64,000 bases of DNA, taken from Chitinophaga agrisoli. Lineage in GTDB: Bacteria; Bacteroidota; Bacteroidia; Chitinophagales; Chitinophagaceae. Numbering within the stretch: position 1 is the first letter of the stretch; each line of letters opens with the position of its first letter. A model generated the notes under the pieces. It ran no database searches. It saw nothing but the letters and a program-made list of their open reading frames with translations, and was not told where the DNA came from. Positions 9,565 to 16,734 of the stretch are shown in pieces. The stretch lies in assembly GCF_008386695.1 (NCBI RefSeq), contig NZ_VUOC01000002.1, positions 984,481 to 1,048,480 on the forward strand, in the 5' to 3' direction. The translations under genes were made by a program, and so were the position numbers.

Positions 9565-10140
9565 TTACATTGCCCAGGCCTTATCGCCTTTCTTGTAGGG
9601 TACGCAGCCTTCAAACTTACCGGGTACAGCTACATAACGCAGGGCTTCAGTAGCGCCGGGCTTGGAAGTGAAGTAGCCAAGCAGGGTAAGTTCCTTTATA
9701 AACTGGAAATAGTGCGTAGGGTCTTCCTTTTGCTTGTTTTCCCGTTTGTTGTATGCCACCCGCTCTTTGTCAATCTCCGTGAGCACAGCGGTCTTTTCCT
9801 CTGCGGTCAGGTCCACAAATGACTTTTTATACTGTTTATTACTGGCCTCGTCTACCTTTTTAAGACCATCCAGCAAAATCTGCTGATCCTTCGGCTCATA
9901 GCAATCCTGCATCATGGTCAGTATAAACTCGTCTACCTTGGCGGCTTTTGCCCCCGGGGTATTGGTTTGCGGGATAATGGTCTCCGCAATCTCAGCAAGG
10001 ATAGATTTGGTCTCCGGCGCCTCCAGGGCATAATTCCTGGGCCCGGAACCGGTACAGCCTTCCAGGGCTGCTAACGTGGAAGCAGAAATGGCGGTGCCCA
10101 GTAACAGCGCCACATTCTTAATAGCATCTCTTCTATTCAT
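9565..10140 (-). CDS. Gluconate 2-dehydrogenase subunit 3-like protein
   Basis: The 191-aa protein starts MNRRDAIKNVALLLGTAI, a twin-arginine-type signal (RR followed by a hydrophobic stretch). A Cys sits in LAALEGCTGSG, which may also act as a lipobox. The remainder matches the Gluconate_2-dh3 family pattern (ETIIPQTNTPGAKAAKVDEFI about residue 50). In related dehydrogenases the small subunit carries the export signal and the signal-less FAD subunit is co-exported with it; the same is inferred here for one or both GMC proteins downstream. It is the first gene of the leftward cluster. Confidence 0.85.
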   Translation of the reverse strand: MNRRDAIKNVALLLGTAISASTLAALEGCTGSGPRNYALEAPETKSILAEIAETIIPQTNTPGAKAAKVDEFILTMMQDCYEPKDQQILLDGLKKVDEASNKQYKKSFVDLTAEEKTAVLTEIDKERVAYNKRENKQKEDPTHYFQFIKELTLLGYFTSKPGATEALRYVAVPGKFEGCVPYKKGDKAWAM

Positions 10141-10231
10141 AATAGTAAATTGATTTGACCTTTGGACTCAAGTTTCGAAAAAAAAAGCAGAAAACAAACA
10201 CCGTCTGTAAAATAATTAATTTCCAAACAAC

Positions 10232-10269
10232 AAAGGGGTTGTTCTCCCATGACAGAGAACACCCCCTTT
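10232..10269 (-). terminator. Hairpin terminator
   Basis: A 15-bp stem with one mismatch (10232-10246 / 10255-10269) and an 8-nt loop lies between the L,D-transpeptidase gene end (10311) and the small-subunit gene start (10140). Reading leftward, T-rich sequence follows the stem, so it should terminate the transcript coming from 11292-10311. Confidence 0.75.
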
Positions 10270-10310
10270 ATTGACGATCCACCGGGCGGATAAGCCCGTA
10301 ACCTATTCGT

Positions 10311-11060
10311 TTACATCACGTATTTGCCTTTGCTGTCGATGAGGACAACGGGCAAGCGGTGATATTTCTCAAAATAATCATATGCGGTTTTCAGCTCTAC
10401 CCAAAACTGCTGGGAACTGTTATCCGTTAAGGATACGCCGCCCAGGTAGTCCATAGACCGGGTATTGCCGAACTTTACAGGATAAACATGCACGGGAATA
10501 AAGTCCTGACCGGCATTTTTGGCGTTCACCGCCATAATGTACACCTCTTCTATGAACTGGTCCGTTAAGGGAATACAGCCAATAGTGAGGCAGCTGCCGT
10601 GGATATAGATATCGCCTCCCGGGTTCTTGGCGTCGCTCAATACCTTGTCTGAATAATTGGGATAGTTAATGCCCAGGGAGAGGTGATAATTGCTGTTAGG
10701 ATTAAAATCGTTTATGTAGTAGAAGCCTTCCGGCACCTGGCGGTCTCCCTCCTTACGTTTGGGCCCCATTTTGCCGGACAGGGTACACACCCGGTAAGAT
10801 TTGAACAGGCGGAAAGTATCGCTCACATTATTCTTTACCCAGATCTCCAGCTCGCTATCCAGCTTAAAGGAGCGGATAAACATATATTTGGCGGGATAAG
10901 TAAGCCCTTTCTTTTCAAATTCCTTGCGCAGCGCCTCTTCCTTTTCCTTATAAGCCACCCCTACCTTGGGGAACAGCTTCTGGTTTTCGAGAAAGGATTG
11001 CTGGGCCCGTGCCGCAGATACGCCCAACATCAATAATACCACTACAAAAATCCGCTTCAT
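10311..11060 (-). CDS. Exported L,D-transpeptidase (YkuD) family protein
   Basis: The 249-aa protein starts at ATG 11060 (MKRIFVVVLLMLGVSAARA, a signal peptide with an ARA-Q cleavage site); the longer frame to 11120 only adds unrelated residues. The YkuD catalytic signature H-G-S-C-L-T-I-G-C-I-P-L-T-D is near residue 155, with the nucleophilic Cys in GC and the His in IHG. The family crosslinks or modifies peptidoglycan through L,D-peptide bonds; the YafK-like subgroup can instead cleave lipoprotein-peptidoglycan links. A small membrane protein gene lies 25 bp upstream on the same strand and may be cotranscribed. Confidence 0.88.
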   Translation of the reverse strand: MKRIFVVVLLMLGVSAARAQQSFLENQKLFPKVGVAYKEKEEALRKEFEKKGLTYPAKYMFIRSFKLDSELEIWVKNNVSDTFRLFKSYRVCTLSGKMGPKRKEGDRQVPEGFYYINDFNPNSNYHLSLGINYPNYSDKVLSDAKNPGGDIYIHGSCLTIGCIPLTDQFIEEVYIMAVNAKNAGQDFIPVHVYPVKFGNTRSMDYLGGVSLTDNSSQQFWVELKTAYDYFEKYHRLPVVLIDSKGKYVM

Positions 11061-11085
11061 CGTTTTTAACAAAATTTTAAATATA

Positions 11086-11292
11086 TCAGCCGAAGACCCT
11101 TGACCCGGTAAAAGCCGCATAGGCGAGGCCGAACATCAATAATGCAAAAATAGCATATATAACAATACCGACCTTACGATTCGCTACGCGTAAAATGTAA
11201 TGCTGATGGCCCTGAGCGATCAGGTATGCCGTGATGGCCTGAAAAATACCCCCCAGCAGGAACAAGATACCGAATAATGTTTGTACCCTCAT
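11086..11292 (-). CDS. Small two-helix membrane protein, unknown function
   Basis: The 68-aa product has two hydrophobic segments: LFGILFLLGGIFQAITAYLI (about residues 5-24) and VGIVIYAIFALLMFGLAYAAF (about 41-61). A basic loop, RVANRKV, joins them and predicts both ends outside. I do not recognise the family. The codon use and the 25-bp spacing to the L,D-transpeptidase gene support a real gene in the same leftward transcript. An envelope role is a guess from position only. Confidence 0.6.
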   Translation of the reverse strand: MRVQTLFGILFLLGGIFQAITAYLIAQGHQHYILRVANRKVGIVIYAIFALLMFGLAYAAFTGSRVFG

Positions 11293-11338
11293 AAAACTAA
11301 CGTGCCATTGGCTTTGATTATTGCCAAAAATAGGGGTT

Positions 11339-11465
11339 AATGTGCTAATATGCTAATGTGCTGATGTGTTAATGGAAGGATGTGCAAATGTGCCATTGGA
11401 AGCCCGGGCGGCAACTGCGCGGGGGCATCATCAGCACATAAGCACATTAGCACATCCGCACATTA
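11339..11465. repeat. Octamer-repeat palindrome, locus B
   Basis: The left arm (11339-11399) has units AATGTGCT, AATATGCT, AATGTGCT, GATGTGTT, then GATGTGCA and AATGTGCC after a short interruption. The right arm (11427-11465) carries complementary units (ATCAGCACAT, AGCACATT, AGCACATC, CGCACATT). On the minus strand it starts immediately after the hpd stop (11466-11468), so it forms the 3' end of the hpd transcript. Confidence 0.88.
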
Positions 11466-12593
11466 TTAAAGGTTACCTCTCCGCTCCTGCTCTCTTTCTA
11501 TCGATTCGAACAGCGCTTTAAAATTGCCTTTACCAAAGGATTTGGCGCCTTTGCGCTGTATGATCTCAAAGAATACCGTAGGGCGGTCCTGGATAGGTTT
11601 GGTGAAGATCTGCAGCAAGTAGCCTTCCTCATCTCTATCTACCAATATGCCCAGCTCCCGCAGTGGCGCCAGGTCTTCGTCTATCTTACCTACACGGTCC
11701 AGCAGCTCCTCGTAATAAGAGCCCGGCACTGTCAGGAATTCCACGCCCCTGCGCTGCAACTCGCCTACGGTATGGATGATATCATTGGTGGCTATGGCCA
11801 CATGCTGTACGCCGGGACCGCCATAAAAATCGAGGTATTCTTCGATCTGTGATTTCTTTTTGCCTTCTGCCGGTTCATTGATAGGGAATTTCACGCGGCC
11901 GTTGCCGTTGCTCATCACCTTACTCATTAACGCGGAATATTCTGTGGAGATGTCCTTATCGTCAAAGGAAATGAGGTTATGGAAGCCCATGGCGTTGCCG
12001 TAGAAGTTCACCCAGGTGTTCATTTCGTTCCAGCCTACATTGCCCACACAATGATCTACGTATTGCAGGCCGGTATCTGTAGGATTATACACCGTCTTCC
12101 ACTCCTTGTAGCCGGGCAGGAATAAGCCTTTGTAGTTTTTACGCTCTACAAAGATGTGCACGGTATCGCCATAGGTGTGGATACCGCTCCTTACTACTTC
12201 CCCGGACTCATCCTTTTCCACTACCGGCTCCAGGTAGGGCTTTGCCCCTCTTTTTACGGTTTCTTCGAAAGCGGAGCGGGCGTCATCTACCCACAGGGCC
12301 AGTACTTTTACGCCATCCCCGTGTTTTTCTATGTGCTGGGAGATCTCGCTGCCGGGTTTTAAGGGAGTGGTGAGCACAAAACGTAGTTTGTTCTGTACCA
12401 GTACATAAGAGGCGCGGTCCTTTACGCCGGTTTCCGGCCCGGCGTAGGCTACGGATTGGAAGCCAAAGGCTGTTTTGTAGAAATGGGCAGCCTGTTTGGC
12501 GTTGCCTACGTAAAATTCCACATAATCAGTACCATTTAAGGGTAAGAAGTCCTGCGTGTTGGTATTCACGGCAGGGGCAGTTGCTATATCCAT
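11466..12593 (-). CDS. hpd: 4-hydroxyphenylpyruvate dioxygenase
   Basis: The 375-aa cytosolic non-haem Fe(II) enzyme converts 4-hydroxyphenylpyruvate to homogentisate in tyrosine breakdown. Two vicinal-oxygen-chelate domains are visible. The iron ligands are the His in YVDHCVGNV, the His in GVQHVAIATND and the Glu in TVFFEIIQRKG. The C-terminal helix GNFKALFESIEREQERRG that closes the active site is intact, and the length is normal. Its product is the substrate of HmgA, encoded 7 kb away. A 32-codon leader ORF lies 142 bp upstream, and an octamer-repeat palindrome follows the stop. Confidence 0.95.
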   Translation of the reverse strand: MDIATAPAVNTNTQDFLPLNGTDYVEFYVGNAKQAAHFYKTAFGFQSVAYAGPETGVKDRASYVLVQNKLRFVLTTPLKPGSEISQHIEKHGDGVKVLALWVDDARSAFEETVKRGAKPYLEPVVEKDESGEVVRSGIHTYGDTVHIFVERKNYKGLFLPGYKEWKTVYNPTDTGLQYVDHCVGNVGWNEMNTWVNFYGNAMGFHNLISFDDKDISTEYSALMSKVMSNGNGRVKFPINEPAEGKKKSQIEEYLDFYGGPGVQHVAIATNDIIHTVGELQRRGVEFLTVPGSYYEELLDRVGKIDEDLAPLRELGILVDRDEEGYLLQIFTKPIQDRPTVFFEIIQRKGAKSFGKGNFKALFESIEREQERRGNL

Positions 12594-12735
12594 GTGTTGA
12601 TGAATTTAGATTGTTTTGGTGTATGATGGGTAATATGTTATTTATGACACGACGATGCTGGCCGGTGTGCGCGCGCTTTGGGAGTGAAAAAGTAAATAAA
12701 TGCGGAAAACTACCCAAAGGCAGCAGCAGCTGGTA

Positions 12736-12834
12736 TTAAGCCATTAACGAATCCATGGCCAGGGTAGCCATTAAGAAGTAGTATTTGGTATGGCGCTGAT
12801 CCGCGCGGGAATGATATGTATGCAGATGTTGCAT
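12736..12834 (-). CDS. 32-aa leader peptide / microprotein upstream of hpd
   Basis: ATG at 12832-12834 opens a 32-codon frame ending in TAA at 12736-12738. The C-terminal half is K-Y-Y-F-L-M-A-T-L-A-M-D-S-L-M-A. The same length and a nearly identical C-terminal half recur upstream of hmgA (20096-20194). Shared residues are D12, R14, K17-Y18-Y19-F20-L21 and A23 to S29. Within the conserved block the codons differ synonymously (Tyr19 TAC versus TAT, Ala23 GCT versus GCC) as well as at the less conserved residue 22, which suggests selection on the peptide. Consecutive Tyr-Tyr-Phe codons ahead of tyrosine-catabolic genes suggest a sensing leader peptide. A stand-alone small protein is the alternative. 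I do not recognise a named family. Confidence 0.6.
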   Translation of the reverse strand: MQHLHTYHSRADQRHTKYYFLMATLAMDSLMA

Positions 12835-12858
12835 GAAATAGTTGCTAATGCAATAATA

Positions 12859-12866
12859 CGAAAGTA
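12859..12866 (-). promoter_or_regulatory. Possible -7 box for hpd leader
   Basis: Read on the minus strand this is TACTTTCG, one mismatch from TAnnTTTG, about 24 nt before the leader ATG. No convincing -33 TTTG is seen at the proper distance, so support is weak. Confidence 0.3.
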
Positions 12867-12929
12867 TTTGGGATTTGGGGGATTATTTCATTTTAATCAA
12901 AGACGTGATCAGGAGATGCAGGTTAACGA

Positions 12930-12975
12930 TGAGGAATTATCAAAGGACACCAATTATCACTTTGATAATTCCTCA
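12930..12975 (-). terminator. Hairpin after aldo/keto reductase gene
   Basis: A perfect 16-bp stem (12930-12945 / 12960-12975; arm GAGGAATTATCAAAG plus one pair) with a 14-nt loop lies 14 bp past the aldo/keto reductase stop. It has no U-run, so it may act as a 3'-end stabiliser as well as a terminator. It separates that gene from the hpd leader. Confidence 0.6.
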
Positions 12976-12988
12976 CTCAACAACTCCC

Positions 12989-13987
12989 TTACACCAATTC
13001 CACCTTCGCCAGCTTATCATTGATATACTTAATCTCTTCCGGGCTCAATTTCACCTCTATCGCCTTCGCATTCTGTATCGCCTGGTTAGCATCCCTTGCG
13101 CCTACCAGCGCTACCGTAATACCCGGCCTTTCAATAGTCCAGCGGATGACCAGCTGCGCCAGTGTAGCGCCCTTGCTTTCTGCCATGGGACGTAATTCAT
13201 CCAGGAAGGCATTGATGCGCGTGATATTCTCAGGACGGTAGAACTTTGAATCCGCGCGGGTATCGCCGGCGTTAAATGCATGACCTGGTTTTACCTTACC
13301 GGTGAGGATACCGCGTTGCAGCGGGCTATAGGCCAGGATGCCTTTTTTGTTGGCGATGCAATAAGGCACCAGCTCGCTCTCGATCGTTTTTTCCACCATG
13401 CTGAAGGGTACCTGGTTAGAAGCCAGTTTGATGGTCTTTTCCGCTTCCTTCATTTGCTCCACGCTATAGTTGGATACGCCCGCGGCCAGGATCTTGCCTT
13501 GCTCCTGCAGTCGCAGTATTGCTTCAAAGGTTTCTGAGATGGGCGTTACCACATCCGGCCAGTGGATCTGCAGCAGGTCAATATGATCTGTGCCCAGTCT
13601 TTTCAGGCTATCCTCACATTCTTTGATCACGCTTTCCTTGCCGGCATATTTGTATATGTCGATGTCTTTGCCATTGTTATCCTTGCTTTTAAAGGCCAGG
13701 GTGCCGGCGGGAGAAGTAAGGTCCCAGCGCATGCCGAATTTGGTCAGGATCTGCACCTTATCACGCGGTACGCCTTTTAGTGCTTCGCCCACGATCTCTT
13801 CGCTTAAGCCTTGTCCGTAAATGGGAGCTGTGTCGATAGAGGTTACGCCATGATCGATAGAAGCCCTGATAGCCTCCACTGCATCCTTGCGCTCCGCCCC
13901 GCCCCACATCCAGCCGCCAATGGCCCATGCGCCAAAGGTGATAACAGACACCTGTAAATTACTCTCTCCTAATTGCCTGAATTCCAT
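12989..13987 (-). CDS. Aldo/keto reductase
   Basis: This 332-aa NADPH-dependent (beta/alpha)8 oxidoreductase has the full catalytic tetrad: Asp and Tyr in SIDTAPIYGQG (about residues 51-57), Lys in ILTKFGM and His in LLQIHWPD. The NADP-binding end region VALVGARDANQAIQNAKAIE is present. The sequence resembles the AKR11/YghZ-like general stress branch. The physiological substrate is not predictable. It is transcribed leftward and separated from hpd by a hairpin and the leader ORF, so it is probably not in the tyrosine operon. Confidence 0.9.
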   Translation of the reverse strand: MEFRQLGESNLQVSVITFGAWAIGGWMWGGAERKDAVEAIRASIDHGVTSIDTAPIYGQGLSEEIVGEALKGVPRDKVQILTKFGMRWDLTSPAGTLAFKSKDNNGKDIDIYKYAGKESVIKECEDSLKRLGTDHIDLLQIHWPDVVTPISETFEAILRLQEQGKILAAGVSNYSVEQMKEAEKTIKLASNQVPFSMVEKTIESELVPYCIANKKGILAYSPLQRGILTGKVKPGHAFNAGDTRADSKFYRPENITRINAFLDELRPMAESKGATLAQLVIRWTIERPGITVALVGARDANQAIQNAKAIEVKLSPEEIKYINDKLAKVELV

Positions 13988-14137
13988 ATATTATGTTGAT
14001 TTTTTATTAACGAAAATGGGTTTTAATGGCCATGATAAAGGGGCATCAAAGATAATTGTAAATAAACAGTATAAAATCTGCCTAAAAGGTATTTTTTTTG
14101 ATAGTTATAAGCTATCTATTTGAATAGCCTGGTTACT

Positions 14138-14686
14138 ATGGAAACTATACTGGAACAGATAAGGGATTTTGCCGATCAGGCCCATGGCGCACAGACCCGT
14201 AAATATACGCCGGATCGTTATATTGTACATCCTGTACGCGTAATGCAGATGTGCCGGGAATATACCAGCGATGTTACCATGCTGGCGGCCGCTCTGCTGC
14301 ATGATGTTTTGGAAGATACGCCGGTGACTGCGCAGGCCCTCTATCAATTCCTGCTGACGATGATGGATGAGACCCAGGCCGGCCGCACGCTGCAACTGGT
14401 ATTAGACCTAACGGATATCTACACCAAAAAAAACTATCCGCGCTGGAGCCGTCCTCAGCGTAAAAAGCAGGAAGCAAAGCGTTTGGCTACTGCCCTTCCG
14501 GATGCGCAGACCATTAAATATGCGGATATCATGGATAACTGTGCGGAGATTGTGATACAGGATCGTGATTTTGCCGGCACATTCTTGCGGGAATGTAAGC
14601 TGATACTGGATCAGATGGAAGAAGGCAATCCTGTGCTCCGTGGAAAAGCGATCGTCCTGGTAAATGCCGCTTTAGCACAATTGTAA
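14138..14686 (+). CDS. Small HD hydrolase, RelA/SpoT (Mesh1-like) hydrolase fold
   Basis: The 182-aa protein consists of an HD domain only. The motifs in order are A-H-G-A-Q-T-R-K, Y-I-V-H-P-V-R-V, A-A-L-L-H-D-V-L-E-D-T (the HDxxED metal/catalytic motif) and K-Y-A-D-I-M-D-N. This matches the alarmone hydrolase domain of SpoT and of small Mesh1-type enzymes, which remove the 3'-pyrophosphate of (p)ppGpp or dephosphorylate NADPH. No synthetase, TGS or ACT domain is attached. Activity on alarmone is inferred from family motifs. The start is the ATG at 14138; the frame also opens at TTG 14120. Confidence 0.75.
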   Translation: METILEQIRDFADQAHGAQTRKYTPDRYIVHPVRVMQMCREYTSDVTMLAAALLHDVLEDTPVTAQALYQFLLTMMDETQAGRTLQLVLDLTDIYTKKNYPRWSRPQRKKQEAKRLATALPDAQTIKYADIMDNCAEIVIQDRDFAGTFLRECKLILDQMEEGNPVLRGKAIVLVNAALAQL

Positions 14687-14746
14687 CTACCGCCTGACAA
14701 TAACTGTAACAAACTATAGCTATTGCGAATATTTTAAACCTACGTA

Positions 14747-14775
14747 TTGTTTTGTTATAAAAATCCCTATATTCG
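14747..14775 (+). promoter_or_regulatory. Candidate promoter in the 14687-14989 gap
   Basis: TTG at 14747-14749 and TATATTCG (one mismatch to TAnnTTTG) at 14768-14775 are 18 bp apart. This AT-rich 303-bp gap before the 14990 gene holds nothing else that I can identify. Confidence 0.35.
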
Positions 14776-14989
14776 CTGTAACGACGCGTTTTAGCACAGA
14801 TTGTTATATACTCCGGCAATAATTTATTAAACTCAAAATAACCGGCATAAACCGCAACAAACACCTTTTAAATCTTTATTAAACCTTATTACTATCCTGA
14901 TAAAATGTATCTGGTATGGCATGCCCGCGCATCTGCTTCTATACCAATTATATTTTATCCTCTTTTTCACATCTAAACTACATATCGCT

Positions 14990-16729
14990 ATGAGCACCAC
15001 CTTCCAAGCACCGCAGCCAGCGGCGGCTACGGGATTTCAATTCCTTACGCCCGCGGCCCAGCAGGATTTTCCTCATGACGCCAATAAACAGGATGCCCTA
15101 AACAAACAATGGAATACTAATCTCAATGGTTTTGCCAACCAGGCGATTGTTGGTAATCCATGGAACGCCACCAACTCACAAGCCTTTGAAAACTACGTAA
15201 ACCCAATTGACACGCCCCTGCCTTCCGGTACCCAGACGGCTGCTATACAATGGAATGCTTTTCCCGGCCGTATCGCCTACTACTTCCCTACCCTTTCCCA
15301 GCAGGACGTATACTCCCTGGCCGATACCGGCTATCAGACCAATGGCCAAAGCTTTCCCGCCATCACTACTGACCCCTGCTCCGGCCTTTCAGTCCCCCCA
15401 CAACCTTATGGTCCGTATGGCCCCCGCGGATGGCAGGATGAATACTGCGAGTGGGCCGTTACCCGTAATACCCAGGGGAAAATAACACGTATTGACTTTA
15501 CCTGCGAAAATCCAGAGTACTGGAACAGCCTGTGGATGATAGATCCGCAAAAAGTGCTGGAGCTATACCGTTCCACGCTTAACAAACCCCAGATCAAGAT
15601 AGAAGACCTGTATCTGTACGATTCCAATAACCAGGTAGTCATAGACCCCTCCACCGGCAGGGCGGCCTATAACGCGCTGAACAAATGGAACAGCGGGCCT
15701 TTGTCTACTGCAGAGCAGGGTGGGGCTATGCACCTTACCAGCACGCCTAATACCCTGCAAACAGAAACCTGCCTGGCCGCAGCAGCTACGGCACAGCGTA
15801 CCACCGGTAATACCAATTTCAATAAGCTGATCTGCTGCGCACAATATGGGCAACCACACCGCAACAGTGATCCCAATATAGGCGGTTCAGTAAACCAACT
15901 CACAGGCAGCGGCTTTGCTGCTACGCTCACCAATCCTCCCGGCCTGTATATACAGACGCCAGATTTCTCCAGTTACACCACACCGGATGGCGCCAATGCC
16001 CAGGATTTCTGGACCATTGTACGCGGTAATGAAACCCTGACTGTAAATGGCCAGGTACTGCCCGGTAACTTTATACTGCACGCTGTATTCGAAGTGCCTG
16101 CGGACAAGGGTTATACCGTATCTGACATCAAGATCAACAATCAAAATATCAAATGGGGCGGCCAGGTGTCAGAGACCATCGATATGCATATCATTGCGGA
16201 TGCCTTTGCAAGTAAAGCACCTGCTGCCCAGCCCTGTGTGCAGAATATTTCTGCTCCTTCTGCGCAGGCACAGCCCTTGCAGATGTTCCACCAGGACATT
16301 TTTAACGCCATGTCCCGGCAAACTGTGAATAACCCGGTGAAGGTACCCATGACGCTCCTTAGCAACAGTACGCTGATAGCGCCTTTGGTGGAAGTAGGAC
16401 AATCCAGCGTGCCCATGGTGATCACTGCTGCTACGGTTGTAGCCAACCCGAGTGATCCCAGCACCTGGCCACAGATAGTGGTAGCCGTGGGCAACAGCTG
16501 CCTGAACATCACCATCACCAGCGTGGAAACCGTCAATTATGCAGTTCCCGGTAACACATACCCCTCAGAGGTTACCGCGCTGTACGTGAATGTGGACACA
16601 AGCGGCATCACACAAACAGGCTTGCAGTCTGTGGCTATTTTCAACCTGGGTCCCGGCGGCTGCGAGATCCCCATGCCTGCTGTCATCAACCTGGTACCAG
16701 CCGGTAGTATTCATCAACCAAAATCATAA
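14990..16729 (+). CDS. Unrecognised Cys-containing protein, partner of exported cytochrome
   Basis: This large protein has no family I can name. From ATG 14990 (MSTTFQAPQPAAATGF) it has 579 aa; from ATG 14921 it gains 23 residues with a hydrophobic run (LLLYQLYFILFF) that could be an odd signal sequence without basic residues. About nine Cys occur, including W-Q-D-E-Y-C-E-W, I-D-F-T-C-E-N-P-E-Y-W and L-I-C-C-A-Q-Y-G. The first two resemble a conserved core around residues 150-185. The C-terminal 100 residues look like a beta-sandwich (repeated V/I/T strands). The exported haem protein gene starts 5 bp after its stop, so the two are cotranscribed and probably work together outside the cytoplasm. 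Confidence 0.8.
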   Translation: MSTTFQAPQPAAATGFQFLTPAAQQDFPHDANKQDALNKQWNTNLNGFANQAIVGNPWNATNSQAFENYVNPIDTPLPSGTQTAAIQWNAFPGRIAYYFPTLSQQDVYSLADTGYQTNGQSFPAITTDPCSGLSVPPQPYGPYGPRGWQDEYCEWAVTRNTQGKITRIDFTCENPEYWNSLWMIDPQKVLELYRSTLNKPQIKIEDLYLYDSNNQVVIDPSTGRAAYNALNKWNSGPLSTAEQGGAMHLTSTPNTLQTETCLAAAATAQRTTGNTNFNKLICCAQYGQPHRNSDPNIGGSVNQLTGSGFAATLTNPPGLYIQTPDFSSYTTPDGANAQDFWTIVRGNETLTVNGQVLPGNFILHAVFEVPADKGYTVSDIKINNQNIKWGGQVSETIDMHIIADAFASKAPAAQPCVQNISAPSAQAQPLQMFHQDIFNAMSRQTVNNPVKVPMTLLSNSTLIAPLVEVGQSSVPMVITAATVVANPSDPSTWPQIVVAVGNSCLNITITSVETVNYAVPGNTYPSEVTALYVNVDTSGITQTGLQSVAIFNLGPGGCEIPMPAVINLVPAGSIHQPKS

Positions 16730-16734
16730 TACCC

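Noticed and set aside
12676-12719. CTTTGGG/CCCAAAG hairpin between the hpd leader and hpd as an attenuator terminator
   Set aside because: Only a 7-bp stem with a 30-nt loop and no U-run; too weak to claim, though it may matter if the leader peptide is regulatory.
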